Source: Pseudomonas sp. URIL14HWK12:I12
Lineage (GTDB): Bacteria > Pseudomonadota > Gammaproteobacteria > Pseudomonadales > Pseudomonadaceae
Reading direction: 5' to 3'
DNA length: 64,000 bases
NCBI RefSeq assembly: GCF_003097135.1
Contig: NZ_QEQL01000006.1
Location: forward strand, 1 to 64,000
This document shows, piece by piece, positions 51,410-60,185 of the stretch (the stretch's first letter is position 1; every line of letters begins with the position of its first letter). The position numbers and the translations under genes are program-made. The notes beneath the pieces are model-generated. The model had not been told where the DNA came from. It was given only the letters and a program-made list of their open reading frames with translations, and made no database searches.

Positions 51410-52273
51410 ATGGAGCGAGTGCGTAACCTCCTCGAACAGATCCAGGAACGCCTCGATCACTTGAACAAGGCAGAACGCAAAGTCGCCGAGGTTATCCTGC
51501 AAAACCCTCAGCAAGCCACCCGCTACAGCATTGCTGCGCTGGCCCAGGCGGCATCGGTCAGTGAGCCGACGGTCAATCGTTTCTGTCGCTCTTTCAATGT
51601 GAGTGGCTATCCCGAGCTCAAGTTGCAACTGGCGCAGAGCCTGGCCAGTGGCGCCGCCTACGTGAGCCGCGCAGTCTCCGCCGATGACGAGCCGGCCGCC
51701 TATACGCAAAAAATCTTCGCCAGCGCCATCGCTTCGCTGGACACCGCCTGCCAGCAGATCGACCCGCGCCAGGTGAGCCGCGCGGTGGACATGATGATCC
51801 AGGCCAGGCAAATCCACTTCTTTGGCCTGGGCGCCTCTGCGCCCGTGGCACAGGATGCGCTGCACAAGTTTTTTCGTTTCAACCTGCCTGTCAGCGCTCA
51901 TGCAGACGTTCTGATGCAGCGCATGCTTGCCTCGGTAGCGCACACCGGAGAACTGTTCGTGATCATTTCCTACACCGGTCGCACGCGGGAACTGGTGGAG
52001 GTAGCGCGAACGGCCCGAGAAAACGGCGCCTCGGTGCTGGGCCTGACAGCCGCCGGCTCGCCATTGGACCAAGCCTGCAGCGCCAGCGTGAACATTCCCT
52101 TGCCAGAAGACACCGACATCTACATGCCCATGACATCGCGAATCATCCAGCTCACGGTGCTCGACGTTCTGGCCACGGGCATGACCCTGCGCCGAGGCTC
52201 TGATTTCCAGCCGCACTTGCGCAAGATAAAAGAAAGCCTCAATGCCAGCCGCTACCCCCTGGAGCAGGGCTAG
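51410..52273 (+). CDS. hexR: HexR, RpiR-family repressor of glucose catabolism
   Basis: HexR represses zwf-pgl-eda, edd and gap genes and is released by KDPG. The 287-residue protein has an N-terminal RpiR helix-turn-helix (ATRYSIAALAQAASVSEPTVNRFCRSF) and a C-terminal SIS sugar-phosphate domain (ARQIHFFGLGASAPVAQDA; FVIISYTGRTRELVEVA). ATG 51410 has AAGGAG upstream. Divergent from zwf. Confidence 0.96.
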   Translation: MERVRNLLEQIQERLDHLNKAERKVAEVILQNPQQATRYSIAALAQAASVSEPTVNRFCRSFNVSGYPELKLQLAQSLASGAAYVSRAVSADDEPAAYTQKIFASAIASLDTACQQIDPRQVSRAVDMMIQARQIHFFGLGASAPVAQDALHKFFRFNLPVSAHADVLMQRMLASVAHTGELFVIISYTGRTRELVEVARTARENGASVLGLTAAGSPLDQACSASVNIPLPEDTDIYMPMTSRIIQLTVLDVLATGMTLRRGSDFQPHLRKIKESLNASRYPLEQG

Positions 52274-52384
52274 CACTGGCTGCACGGCAGCAGCCGACCA
52301 ACGTTTCGGCATTGCAGAGTGTTCTGATAGGTAATGCTGGCTTCTATCGCTAACGTGGCCTCCGTTTTTCATCGGAGGTCATAC

Positions 52385-52837
52385 ATGAAACGTTCTAGCA
52401 TCGCGATCGGGTTGGCATTGGCAGGATTCAGTGCCATGGCCCACGCGCAATCCACCACCTGTGCCAGCCTGAGCGATCAGCAGATCCACGCGCTTTTCGA
52501 CACTTGGAACCAAACCCTGGCAACCCGAGATGCGGGCAAGATGGCTGGCTTGTACGCCCCGGACGCCGTACTGCTGCCCACCCTTTCGAATGAACTGCGT
52601 AACGACCGTGCGTCAATCGCGGACTATTTCGAGCACTTCCTGGCCAAAGGGCCCAGCGGCGCCATAGATGAGCGCTTTGTCGTCAGCGGGTGCAACAAGG
52701 CAACAGACGTCGGTACTTACACGTTCTCGTTCGCCGATGGCAGCCAGGCCAAGGCGCGCTACAGCTACGTGTACCGCTACCGCGATGGGCAATGGCTGAT
52801 CAGCCATCATCACTCTTCGGTAATGCCTGAAGGCTGA
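52385..52837 (+). CDS. Secreted SgcJ/EcaC-like (DUF4440, NTF2-fold) protein
   Basis: A 150-residue precursor begins MKRSSIAIGLALAGFSAMAHAQ with an AHA signal cleavage site, so the mature protein is probably periplasmic. The rest fits the NTF2-like SgcJ/EcaC family: DTWNQTLATRDAGKMAGLYAPDAVLLPTLS and the C-terminal YVYRYRDGQWLISHHHSS. GGAGG lies seven bases upstream of ATG 52385. Function unknown. It sits between hexR and oprB, where I recall an aldose epimerase gene in P. putida KT2440. Confidence 0.82.
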   Translation: MKRSSIAIGLALAGFSAMAHAQSTTCASLSDQQIHALFDTWNQTLATRDAGKMAGLYAPDAVLLPTLSNELRNDRASIADYFEHFLAKGPSGAIDERFVVSGCNKATDVGTYTFSFADGSQAKARYSYVYRYRDGQWLISHHHSSVMPEG

Positions 52838-52867
52838 CCTGCCCCGGCATGAGCTGCCGAGACAGGT
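52837..52867. terminator. Hairpin between convergent SgcJ-like gene and oprB
   Basis: Imperfect arms ACCTG...CGGC and GCCG...CAGGT surround a seven-base loop, overlapping the last base of the SgcJ-like stop and ending 14 bp from the oprB stop. T-tracts are poor, so termination strength is uncertain. Confidence 0.45.
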
Positions 52868-52880
52868 GCCAGGGCAGTTG

Positions 52881-54242
52881 TCAGAACTTCGACTGCACCT
52901 TCAGGCCCACGACTACAGCGTCGTCAACCTGATCCACACCGCCCGGATGCTTGATGTACTGAACGTTCGGGCGCACGGTCAGCCAGTTGGTGACGTGGAA
53001 GCCGTAGTACAGCTCAGCATCGTACTCGGTGTCCTGCACCGGCACGAACGCCGGGTTGTCGTAGTCACCGATGCCGTTGAGGGTATTGATCAGGTCTGCG
53101 CGGCGGCGGGCATCGTCGTTGACGTGAATGCGTGCTACGCCAACGCCGATGTCATCCTTCGGCCGGCCATCGAGCAAGCCCTTGTACACCAGGCCTACCT
53201 GCTGGTAGTTGTCGATGAAGTTGGTCGCCTTGTCGTGCACCGTGGCGTTGGCGAACACGCTCAAGCCGCGGCTGGCATCGCCGTTGTGCGAAGTGAGCTG
53301 CTGCTGCGCAACCACCCACCAGCCGTGCTTGCTGCCGTGGCTCTTGAAGTCACCGCCGGTGACCGCCTGCTGTTGGCCATTGACATCCTCGGAGACATCA
53401 TCGGCTTTGGCGGTGCTGTAGTAGTAGCCGAGGCGGTATTCGCCCGGCAGGCCATTCACGCGAGGCGACCACACCAGCTCCACGGGGAAGATGGTGCCCT
53501 TGGTGCCGCTGCCGTTAAGCTTGAAGCCGTTGCCGGTTTCCAGGTTCGACGGGTTCTGGTTGAAGGCACCCACCTGGGCATAAAGCTCGGGGTTGAAGTT
53601 CCACTTCACCCGCGCAGCCCACTGGCTCACTGGCCAGTTGTACCAGATGCCGCCGACCCAGTTGCCCACTTGCGAACCGCAGAACGCCAAGTTCTGGAAA
53701 TCGCACGGGAAGCTGTTGAAGTCTTCACCCGGCCCGAAGCGGCCGACCTTCACGTCGAGCTTGTCGTCCAGGTAGCGCTGGCGGTACCACATTTGGGTCA
53801 GGCGCCAGGTCTGGCCACGGCCCCAGACTTCCTGCGGCGAGCTGAACATACCTGCTCGCGGGTCGCTGATGCGGTCGTTGCCAACGTTGCGCCCACTACG
53901 CTCGGTCACAGTGAACCGGAAGTCCGCGCCTTGCCAGCCCAGAATCTTCTCAAGGTCCATTTTCACGCCCAGTGCGAACTGGTCACTGTAGCGCGCAGTG
54001 GTGTCGTGGTCGTAGCCGCCCTTGACGTTACTGGCCGCTTCGCCGACGTACTCAAGGGTAAAGTCGTAGCCCTTGTCGTACAGGTCCTTGCGCAGCCCGC
54101 CCCAATCGCCCGTGGCGTATTGCGAGGCATCGAACTGGCCGAATTCGCCGGCAGCCTGAGCACTGACCGCCAGGCTCATGGCGCCAAGCACGAACAGGCT
54201 GCGAGCCACGCGTGTGTGTTTGGCAGATGTGTGATTACGCAT
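52881..54242 (-). CDS. oprB: OprB-type carbohydrate porin
   Basis: OprB is the glucose-inducible outer-membrane porin. From ATG 54242 (MRNHTSAKHTRV) it is 453 residues; AAGGG lies six bases upstream, whereas the ATG two codons earlier sits directly on that sequence. A signal peptide (SLFVLGAMSLAVSAQA) precedes a beta-barrel ending in Phe (GLKVQSKF). Last gene of gtsABCD-oprB. Confidence 0.95.
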   Translation of the reverse strand: MRNHTSAKHTRVARSLFVLGAMSLAVSAQAAGEFGQFDASQYATGDWGGLRKDLYDKGYDFTLEYVGEAASNVKGGYDHDTTARYSDQFALGVKMDLEKILGWQGADFRFTVTERSGRNVGNDRISDPRAGMFSSPQEVWGRGQTWRLTQMWYRQRYLDDKLDVKVGRFGPGEDFNSFPCDFQNLAFCGSQVGNWVGGIWYNWPVSQWAARVKWNFNPELYAQVGAFNQNPSNLETGNGFKLNGSGTKGTIFPVELVWSPRVNGLPGEYRLGYYYSTAKADDVSEDVNGQQQAVTGGDFKSHGSKHGWWVVAQQQLTSHNGDASRGLSVFANATVHDKATNFIDNYQQVGLVYKGLLDGRPKDDIGVGVARIHVNDDARRRADLINTLNGIGDYDNPAFVPVQDTEYDAELYYGFHVTNWLTVRPNVQYIKHPGGVDQVDDAVVVGLKVQSKF

Positions 54243-54264
54243 GTTCATCCCTTGATCACCCTCA

Positions 54265-54290
54265 TTATTGTTTGCGTTTATTGTTGTTAT
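54265..54290 (-). promoter_or_regulatory. A-rich leader before oprB, Hfq/Crc-type motif candidate
   Basis: On the minus strand this reads with repeated AAC/AAT triplets (ATAACAACAATAAACG...AACAATAA), like the catabolite-repression AANAANAA motifs bound by Hfq and Crc. It lies 23-48 bp before the oprB start. Confidence 0.5.
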
Positions 54291-54308
54291 CGCCGGGCGT
54301 ACCGCCCC

Positions 54309-55463
54309 TCACCGCCCTTTGAACTGCGCGATGTTGCCGGCCGATGGTTCAGCCGGTGTGTTGCTCTGGATGGCCAGGCGTTCGCCGCTCTTGGCGTCGA
54401 ACAGCAGGGCCTTGCCGGCATCGAAACCGACCACCATGGCAGCGCCCACGGCAGGCGCCTGGTCGGGTGCGACACGGCAGCACACTTTGGTGCCGTTGAT
54501 GGTGACGAACACCAAAGTGTCGGGGCCGGTGGGCTCGGTCACGTCCACCTTGGCCGGGAGCCGCACGGTCGTGCCCTCCACGGCCAACGCCAGTTGCTCG
54601 GGGCGCAGGCCCAGGATCAGCTCGCGGCCTGTCAGGTCATGATCGCTGTTGCCCAGGGCCAGGTTCAGCTGGCCCTGGCCGCTGTCCAGCGGCGCAACCC
54701 ACTGCCCGCCTTCACGCACAGGCTTGACCGGAATGAAGTTCATTGGAGGTGAACCAATGAAGCTGGCCACGAACAGGTTGGCCGGCTCGTTGTAGATCTC
54801 GCTGGGCGTTCCGAACTGTTGGATGATGCCGTCCTTCATCACCGCGACTTTGTCACCCAGCGTCATGGCCTCGATCTGGTCGTGGGTCACGTACACCGTA
54901 GTGGTCTTCAGGCGCTGGTGCATCAGCTTCATTTCGGTGCGCATTTCAACGCGCAACTTGGCGTCCAGGTTCGACAGAGGTTCGTCGAACAGGTAGATCT
55001 TAGGCCGGCGTGCCAGGGCCCGGCCCATCGCCACGCGCTGTTGTTGCCCCCCGGACAGCTGGCTGGGCTTGCGACCAAGCAGGTGTTCGATCTGCAGCAG
55101 CTTGGCGACCCGTGCGACTTCCTGGTCGATTTCAGTGGCCGGGATCTTGCGGATCTTGAGGCCGAACTCGATGTTCTGGCGCACGGTCATGGTCGGGTAC
55201 AGCGCGTAGGACTGAAACACCATGGCGATGTCGCGGTCCTTGGGGCTCATGCGGCTGATATCGGCCCCGTCGACCAGAATTTCGCCGCCGGTGATGTTCT
55301 CCAGGCCGGCGATGCAGTTCATCAGGGTCGACTTACCGCAGCCAGAGGGGCCGACCAGAATCAGGAACTCTCCCGAGTCGATACTCAGTTGAATGTTCTT
55401 CAGGGTGTCCGGCAGCCCGCTGCCGTAGGACTTGTTGACGTTGCGCAGTTCAAGCGTTGCCAT
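54309..55463 (-). CDS. gtsD: GtsD, ATP-binding protein of the glucose ABC transporter
   Basis: The ATPase that powers glucose import. The 384-residue protein is of the MalK/UgpC type: Walker A VGPSGCGKST, signature LSGGQQQRVAMGRALA, Walker B IYLFDEPLSNLD, His-loop VTHDQIEAM, and a C-terminal regulatory TOBE domain. It follows gtsC by four bases and is followed by oprB. Confidence 0.95.
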   Translation of the reverse strand: MATLELRNVNKSYGSGLPDTLKNIQLSIDSGEFLILVGPSGCGKSTLMNCIAGLENITGGEILVDGADISRMSPKDRDIAMVFQSYALYPTMTVRQNIEFGLKIRKIPATEIDQEVARVAKLLQIEHLLGRKPSQLSGGQQQRVAMGRALARRPKIYLFDEPLSNLDAKLRVEMRTEMKLMHQRLKTTTVYVTHDQIEAMTLGDKVAVMKDGIIQQFGTPSEIYNEPANLFVASFIGSPPMNFIPVKPVREGGQWVAPLDSGQGQLNLALGNSDHDLTGRELILGLRPEQLALAVEGTTVRLPAKVDVTEPTGPDTLVFVTINGTKVCCRVAPDQAPAVGAAMVVGFDAGKALLFDAKSGERLAIQSNTPAEPSAGNIAQFKGR

Positions 55464-55467
55464 TGCG

Positions 55468-56313
55468 TTACCCCTTTACCGCGCCGGCAGTCAGCCCGCG
55501 CAGGAAATACTTGCCCGCCAGCACATACACCAGCAGGGTCGGCAGCCCGGCGATCATCGCCGCGGCCATGTCTACGTTGTATTCCTTGACCCCCGTGCTG
55601 GTATTGACCAGGTTGTTCAGCGCCACGGTGATCGGCTGTGCATCACCACTGGCGAACACCACGCCGAAAAGGAAGTCGTTCCAGATCTGGGTGAACTGCC
55701 AGATCACGCAGACCATGATGGTCGGCACCGACATCGGCAGCAGGATCTTGCCAAAGATGGTGAAGAACCCTGCGCCATCGAGCCGCGCCGCCTTGACCAG
55801 TGCCTCGGGTACGGCGACGTAGAAGTTGCGGAAGAACAGCGTGGTGAAGGCGATGCCATACACAACGTGCATGATCACCAGGCCCGCCGTAGTGTTGGCC
55901 AGCCCCATCTTGCCGAGGGTGAAAGAGGCCGGCAGCAGCACGGTTTGAAACGGCAGAAAGCAGCCGAACAGCAGTAGCCCGAAGAACAACTGCGAGCCGC
56001 GAAAGCGCCACATCGACAGTACATACCCGTTGAGCGCGCCGACGGCCGTGGAGATCAGCACCGCTGGCACCGCGAAGCGCACCGAGTTCCAGAAGTAGCC
56101 ATGCACCGAGGCCCAGGCTTTTTCCCAACCGATGGTCGTGAAGGCGGCCGGTAGGCTCAGCAGGTTCCCGGTGCTGATATCGTCAGGCGTCTTGAAGCTG
56201 GTGAGCAGCATTACCGCCAGCGGCACCAGATAGACCAGGCATGCCAGGATCAGAATTGCGTAGATCAACACGCGGCTGGGGGTCAGCGCCGGCTTGAGTG
56301 CTGTGCTAGTCAT
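55468..56313 (-). CDS. gtsC: GtsC, permease of the glucose ABC transporter
   Basis: One of two membrane subunits of the glucose importer. It has 281 residues, six hydrophobic segments and the permease EAA loop (EALVKAARLDGAGFFTIFGKILLP) that contacts the ATPase. It overlaps gtsB by eight bases. Confidence 0.95.
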   Translation of the reverse strand: MTSTALKPALTPSRVLIYAILILACLVYLVPLAVMLLTSFKTPDDISTGNLLSLPAAFTTIGWEKAWASVHGYFWNSVRFAVPAVLISTAVGALNGYVLSMWRFRGSQLFFGLLLFGCFLPFQTVLLPASFTLGKMGLANTTAGLVIMHVVYGIAFTTLFFRNFYVAVPEALVKAARLDGAGFFTIFGKILLPMSVPTIMVCVIWQFTQIWNDFLFGVVFASGDAQPITVALNNLVNTSTGVKEYNVDMAAAMIAGLPTLLVYVLAGKYFLRGLTAGAVKG

Positions 56314-57217
56314 GGCGCTTGCCTCGCAATTCCGAATACAGGTAAGGCACCAGGATTGCCAGGATCGCCGCCAGCATCAGCATGGCGCTCGCCGACCCCA
56401 TGCCCATCTGCCCACGGCTGAAGGTGAACGAGTACATGAACACCGCCGGCAGGTCAGAGGAATAGCCCGGGCCGCCTGCGGTCATGGCCATGACCAGGTC
56501 GAAACTCTTGATCGCGATGTGGGCAAGGATCATGAAGGCACTGAAGAACACCGGGCGCAGGCTAGGCAGCACGATCTTGAGGTAGATGGTCGGCAGGCTT
56601 GCGCCGTCGACCTGTGCAGCCTTGATGATCGAGCTGTCGACGCCGCGCAGCCCTGCCAGGAACATCGCCATGACGAAGCCGGACGCCTGCCATACCGCCG
56701 CGATCACCACACAGTAGATCACCCGGTCCTGGTTGATCAGCCAGTCGAAGGTGAAGCCGGTCCAGCCCCAGTCACGCAGGAGCTTGTCCAGGCCCATGCC
56801 GGGGTTGAGCAGCCATTTCCAGGCAGTGCCGGTGACGATCATCGACAGCGCCATTGGATACAGATACACGGTGCGGATGAAGCCTTCACGGCGAATGCGC
56901 TGGTCCAGCAGCACTGCCAGCAGCACCCCCACTACCAGGCTGACCAGAATGAACAGGCCACCGAACACCAGCAGGTTCTTGCTCGCCACCCACCAGCGGT
57001 CGTTGTCCCACAGGCGCATGTACTGGGCAAGCCCGACGAACTTGTAGCTGGGCATGAAACTTGAATTGGTGAACGACAGCAGGAACGTCCACCCGATGTA
57101 GGCGTAGAAACCCACCAGCACCACAACCATGCTCGGCGCCAGCACCAGCTTGGGAAGCCAAGCCTGCAGGCGGTCAAGCACGGGCGTTGCCTTGGGCAAT
57201 GCAGCGACGGAACTCAT
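56306..57217 (-). CDS. gtsB: GtsB, permease of the glucose ABC transporter
   Basis: The second membrane subunit: 303 residues from ATG 57217 (MSSVAALPKA); a GTG two codons upstream is possible. Six or more hydrophobic segments and an EAA-like loop (SSIIKAAQVDGASLPTIYLKIVLP) are visible. It follows gtsA after 63 bp that hold a strong hairpin. Confidence 0.94.
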   Translation of the reverse strand: MSSVAALPKATPVLDRLQAWLPKLVLAPSMVVVLVGFYAYIGWTFLLSFTNSSFMPSYKFVGLAQYMRLWDNDRWWVASKNLLVFGGLFILVSLVVGVLLAVLLDQRIRREGFIRTVYLYPMALSMIVTGTAWKWLLNPGMGLDKLLRDWGWTGFTFDWLINQDRVIYCVVIAAVWQASGFVMAMFLAGLRGVDSSIIKAAQVDGASLPTIYLKIVLPSLRPVFFSAFMILAHIAIKSFDLVMAMTAGGPGYSSDLPAVFMYSFTFSRGQMGMGSASAMLMLAAILAILVPYLYSELRGKRHD

Positions 57218-57242
57218 CGGCACTTACTCATGAAGGTGTGTA

Positions 57243-57267
57243 CCGCCCGGCGCGCAGCACCGGGCGG
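57243..57267 (-). other. Intercistronic hairpin between gtsA and gtsB
   Basis: Perfect 8-bp arms CCGCCCGG and CCGGGCGG enclose a nine-base loop, without a T-tract. Such structures after binding-protein genes usually stabilise the upstream mRNA or attenuate, making binding protein in excess over permease. Confidence 0.65.
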
Positions 57268-57280
57268 GAAAGCCAGGCGC

Positions 57281-58555
57281 TTACTGCGCCGCCTTGATCG
57301 CGGCGCCCAGTTGCTGGGCAGCCTTGGCCGGGTCGGCGTTCTTGTCGCTGATGAACGCATTCACCGTGTCGAACACCGCACCCTGCACGGCCAGGTTGGT
57401 GGCCATGTTATGGGCCATGCTCGGCTGGGCACCGTCGCCTTTGCTGGCTTCGGCGAAGTCTTTGGCCGAGGCCTGGGCGCACTCGTCAAATTGCTTCATG
57501 TCGATGTCGTTGCGCACGGGGATCGAGCCCTTGTTCTGGTTGAACACGGTCTGGAAGTGAGTGCCCAAGGCGATCTTGGCAACATCTTTCTGCGCTGCCA
57601 CGGTGCCCTCGTCCTTGACCTTGAACATGGCCAGGGAGTCGACGTTGTAGGTGTAGCTGCCAGCAGTACCTGGGAACGGTACGCACTGGTAGTCTTTACC
57701 GGCGACTTTCCTGGCGCTGGTCCACTCGCTCTTGGCCCAGTCGCCCATGGCTTGCATGCCGGCCTTGCCCTGGATCACCTGGGCAGTGGCCTGGTTCCAG
57801 TCCTGAGGGCCGCGGTTAGGGTCCATGTAGGTAGTGAGCTTTTTAAGCGCGGCGAAGGATTTCGCCATCTCGGCACCGGTGAGGGTTTTCTGGTCGAGCT
57901 CGACGAAGGCCTTGTGATAGCCCTCAGGGCCCATTACCGCCAGCACGATGTCTTCGAACACCGTGGAGTTCTGCCAAGGCTGGTCACCGTGGGCGATCGG
58001 GATGATGCCTGCGGCCTTGAGCTTGTCAGCGGCGGCGAACAGTTCGTCGAGGGTGGTCGGCGCCTTGGCAATGCCAGCCTTCTTGAAGGCTTCGGGGTTG
58101 ATCCACAGCCAGTTCACGCGGTGAATGTTGAACGGCACCGCTACGTAATGGCCATCGTACTGAACGATCTTGGCGACGGTCGGCGACAGCAGCTTGTCCC
58201 AGCCCTCGCTCTTGGCGACGTCGTCCAGGCCGTCTTCGGTCAGCAGGCCCAGTTGGCCCCAGTCCTGAATGTCCGGGCCCTTGATCTGGGCGGCACCTGG
58301 TGGGTTACCCGACACGGCGCGGGTCTTGAGGACGGTCATCGCCGCCGCGCCACCGCCACCGGCCACCGCGTTGTCTTTCCAGGTGAAGCCATCGGCCTTG
58401 ACCTGGTTACGCAACACGTCCATCGCAGCGCTTTCGCCCGCGCTGGTCCACCAGTGAGTGACTTCGATCGTACCTTTGGAATCGGCTGCCAGAGCGGCAA
58501 GGGGGAACAACGAGGCAAGGGAAATTACCGCAGCCAAACGGGTGGTGGCTTTCAT
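57281..58555 (-). CDS. gtsA: GtsA, periplasmic glucose-binding protein
   Basis: The substrate-binding subunit of the importer. From ATG 58555 (MKATTRLAAV, AAGGA upstream) it is 424 residues with a signal peptide ending PLAALAAD. EVTHWWTSAGESAAMDVL and GPDIQDWGQLGLL are typical of the glucose/mannose binding proteins. First gene of gtsABCD-oprB. Confidence 0.95.
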   Translation of the reverse strand: MKATTRLAAVISLASLFPLAALAADSKGTIEVTHWWTSAGESAAMDVLRNQVKADGFTWKDNAVAGGGGAAAMTVLKTRAVSGNPPGAAQIKGPDIQDWGQLGLLTEDGLDDVAKSEGWDKLLSPTVAKIVQYDGHYVAVPFNIHRVNWLWINPEAFKKAGIAKAPTTLDELFAAADKLKAAGIIPIAHGDQPWQNSTVFEDIVLAVMGPEGYHKAFVELDQKTLTGAEMAKSFAALKKLTTYMDPNRGPQDWNQATAQVIQGKAGMQAMGDWAKSEWTSARKVAGKDYQCVPFPGTAGSYTYNVDSLAMFKVKDEGTVAAQKDVAKIALGTHFQTVFNQNKGSIPVRNDIDMKQFDECAQASAKDFAEASKGDGAQPSMAHNMATNLAVQGAVFDTVNAFISDKNADPAKAAQQLGAAIKAAQ

Positions 58556-58564
58556 AACGAATCC

Positions 58565-58577
58565 TTTTGTTGTTTTT
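58565..58577 (-). promoter_or_regulatory. A-rich leader before gtsA, Hfq/Crc-type motif candidate
   Basis: On the minus strand AAAAACAACAAAA abuts the ribosome site AAAGGA of gtsA. It fits the AANAANAA element by which Hfq and Crc block translation of sugar-uptake genes when better carbon is present. Confidence 0.6.
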
Positions 58578-58658
58578 ATCAACAGCGAGCTTCAAGGCTC
58601 GCGCTGATCGGGAGTGTAAACAGGGCATGCAAGCCCATGCGTAACGAAGGGCTGTGAA

Positions 58659-58680
58659 AATGTCACTACATAGTGACATT
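58659..58680. promoter_or_regulatory. Perfect 22-bp palindrome upstream of gtsA
   Basis: Ten-base arms AATGTCACTA and TAGTGACATT are separated by CA. It lies 104-125 bp upstream of the gtsA ATG and 36 bp beyond the convergent-side stop of gtrS. A+T-rich arms and the absence of a long T-tract favour an operator over a terminator; GltR or another regulator may bind it. Confidence 0.6.
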
Positions 58681-58715
58681 CGTGAGCGGCTGGGCGGGGG
58701 CCCTTCTGCGGTCGA

Positions 58716-60185
58716 TCAAACGTCCAGGCCTTCACGCCGCGGTAGCGTCAGGGTGACTCGCAAGCCGCCCTCTGGCAGGTTCTGCAGAGTGACTTCTCCC
58801 CCGTGGCTGTGGGCAATGTTTCGGGCGATACCCAGCCCAAGCCCGTAACCTTGCTGATGGCCTGCCAGGCGGAAGTGAGGTTCGAAGACTTTTTCCAGGC
58901 GCTGCTGAGGCACGCCAGGGCCTTCATCATCCACGTGAAGTACAAAACGCTCTGCGTTGTCTTCGATGTGAAGATGGGCGCGATGGCCGTATTTGAGCGC
59001 GTTGTCGATCAGGTTGCCCATGCAGCGGCGCAGCGCCAACGACTTTCCTGGGTAGGGCTTGCGCGCCTGGCCAGCGAGGGTGACGCGGCCATCGCCCTCC
59101 GGCGCCAGGTAGGGCTCTATTACGCATAGCAAGCTGCGGTTAAGGTCCACCGGCTCGATATTCTCGTGGATGTCGGTGTCCTTGACGCACTGCAAAGCCC
59201 CTTTGACCAGCAGGTCAAGCTCATCCAGGTCTCGTGTGAACTTCTCCTGCAGAGCTTCGTCTTCCAGCAACTCGACCCGCAGCCGCAAGCGGGTGATGGG
59301 TGTGCGCAAGTCGTGGGAGATAGCGCTGAACAGCTGGCTGCGCTCGGTGAGGTAACGGCTGATACGTTGGCGCATGGTATTGAGCGCTCGGCTCACTTCG
59401 ACGACTTCGCTACCGCCGCCGGCCTCCTCCAGCATCGCAGCGTCGTCACCGAGCGACAGGTCGCGCGCCGCGCGCGCCAGGCGCTTGAGCGGCCGGCTCT
59501 GCCAGTGCACCAGCACGCCAGTGAACAACAGCAGAAACGCCCCGGTCAGCACGATGAACCAAAGCTGGGGCGTAGGGATATGCTCTTGCTCCAGGCTGGT
59601 GTAGGGCTCGGGCAGCAGGGAGGCGATGAACAACCATTCACCCTCGCTCAGGCGGATCTGCGTCACCAGCACCGGTGGGTTGAGCGGCTCCAGGGTCAGC
59701 GCGTAATAGGCCCAGGACCGTGGCAATTCATCGAGCTTGAGCCCGCTGTTGAACAACCGCAGGTCGTCGGGGCTGACGAATGCCACCGAAATCTCCATCC
59801 CATTGCCCAACTGCGCGCGCAGGCCCTCGTTGACCGCGTCGATGACCAGCTGGCTGCGCGAGGTGAGCGGCCGTGTCTGCATCTGCAACGCCCGGTCGTT
59901 GAGCGAAGTGAAGAAGCGTGTGCCCCCCATGCTGCGCAGCTGGTCGAGCACCAGCGGCCGATAGGCAACCGGCAACGAGCGAAAGTAACTGACGCTGGCA
60001 GCCATCGAGTGCGCCAGGCTGCGAGCGCTGGCCTGCAGGCCTTCCTCTTCGCTGGTACGCAATTGGGACAACCACACCGCGCTGGAGAGTGCCTGGGCAA
60101 GCAACACCGCCAGCAACGACAGCAGCAGCATGCGCCCCAGCAGCGAGCGCGGTTTAAACAGGCGCAACCTGGGCCGCCAGCACAT
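58716..60185 (-). CDS. gtrS: GtrS (GltS), sensor histidine kinase for glucose metabolites
   Basis: The kinase partner of GltR; in P. aeruginosa it responds to 2-ketogluconate and 6-phosphogluconate. About 489 residues from ATG 60185 (a GTG two codons earlier is possible): two membrane segments flank a periplasmic domain (residues 40-200), then HAMP, the H-box AISHDLRTPITRLRL, N-box NLIDNALKYG and G-box DEGPGVP. It overlaps the gltR 3' end by 32 bp. Confidence 0.93.
   Translation of the reverse strand: MCWRPRLRLFKPRSLLGRMLLLSLLAVLLAQALSSAVWLSQLRTSEEEGLQASARSLAHSMAASVSYFRSLPVAYRPLVLDQLRSMGGTRFFTSLNDRALQMQTRPLTSRSQLVIDAVNEGLRAQLGNGMEISVAFVSPDDLRLFNSGLKLDELPRSWAYYALTLEPLNPPVLVTQIRLSEGEWLFIASLLPEPYTSLEQEHIPTPQLWFIVLTGAFLLLFTGVLVHWQSRPLKRLARAARDLSLGDDAAMLEEAGGGSEVVEVSRALNTMRQRISRYLTERSQLFSAISHDLRTPITRLRLRVELLEDEALQEKFTRDLDELDLLVKGALQCVKDTDIHENIEPVDLNRSLLCVIEPYLAPEGDGRVTLAGQARKPYPGKSLALRRCMGNLIDNALKYGHRAHLHIEDNAERFVLHVDDEGPGVPQQRLEKVFEPHFRLAGHQQGYGLGLGIARNIAHSHGGEVTLQNLPEGGLRVTLTLPRREGLDV

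Noticed and set aside
52278..52295. GGCTGC/GCAGCC hairpin after hexR
   Set aside because: Only six base pairs and no T-tract, so I do not call it a terminator.
52866..54752. A 628-codon open frame antisense to oprB and gtsD
   Set aside because: It spans two confidently assigned genes and the gap between them, and its composition is that of an antisense shadow.
57230..58657. A 475-codon frame antisense to gtsA
   Set aside because: It is a shadow of gtsA codon bias, with no domain or credible start.
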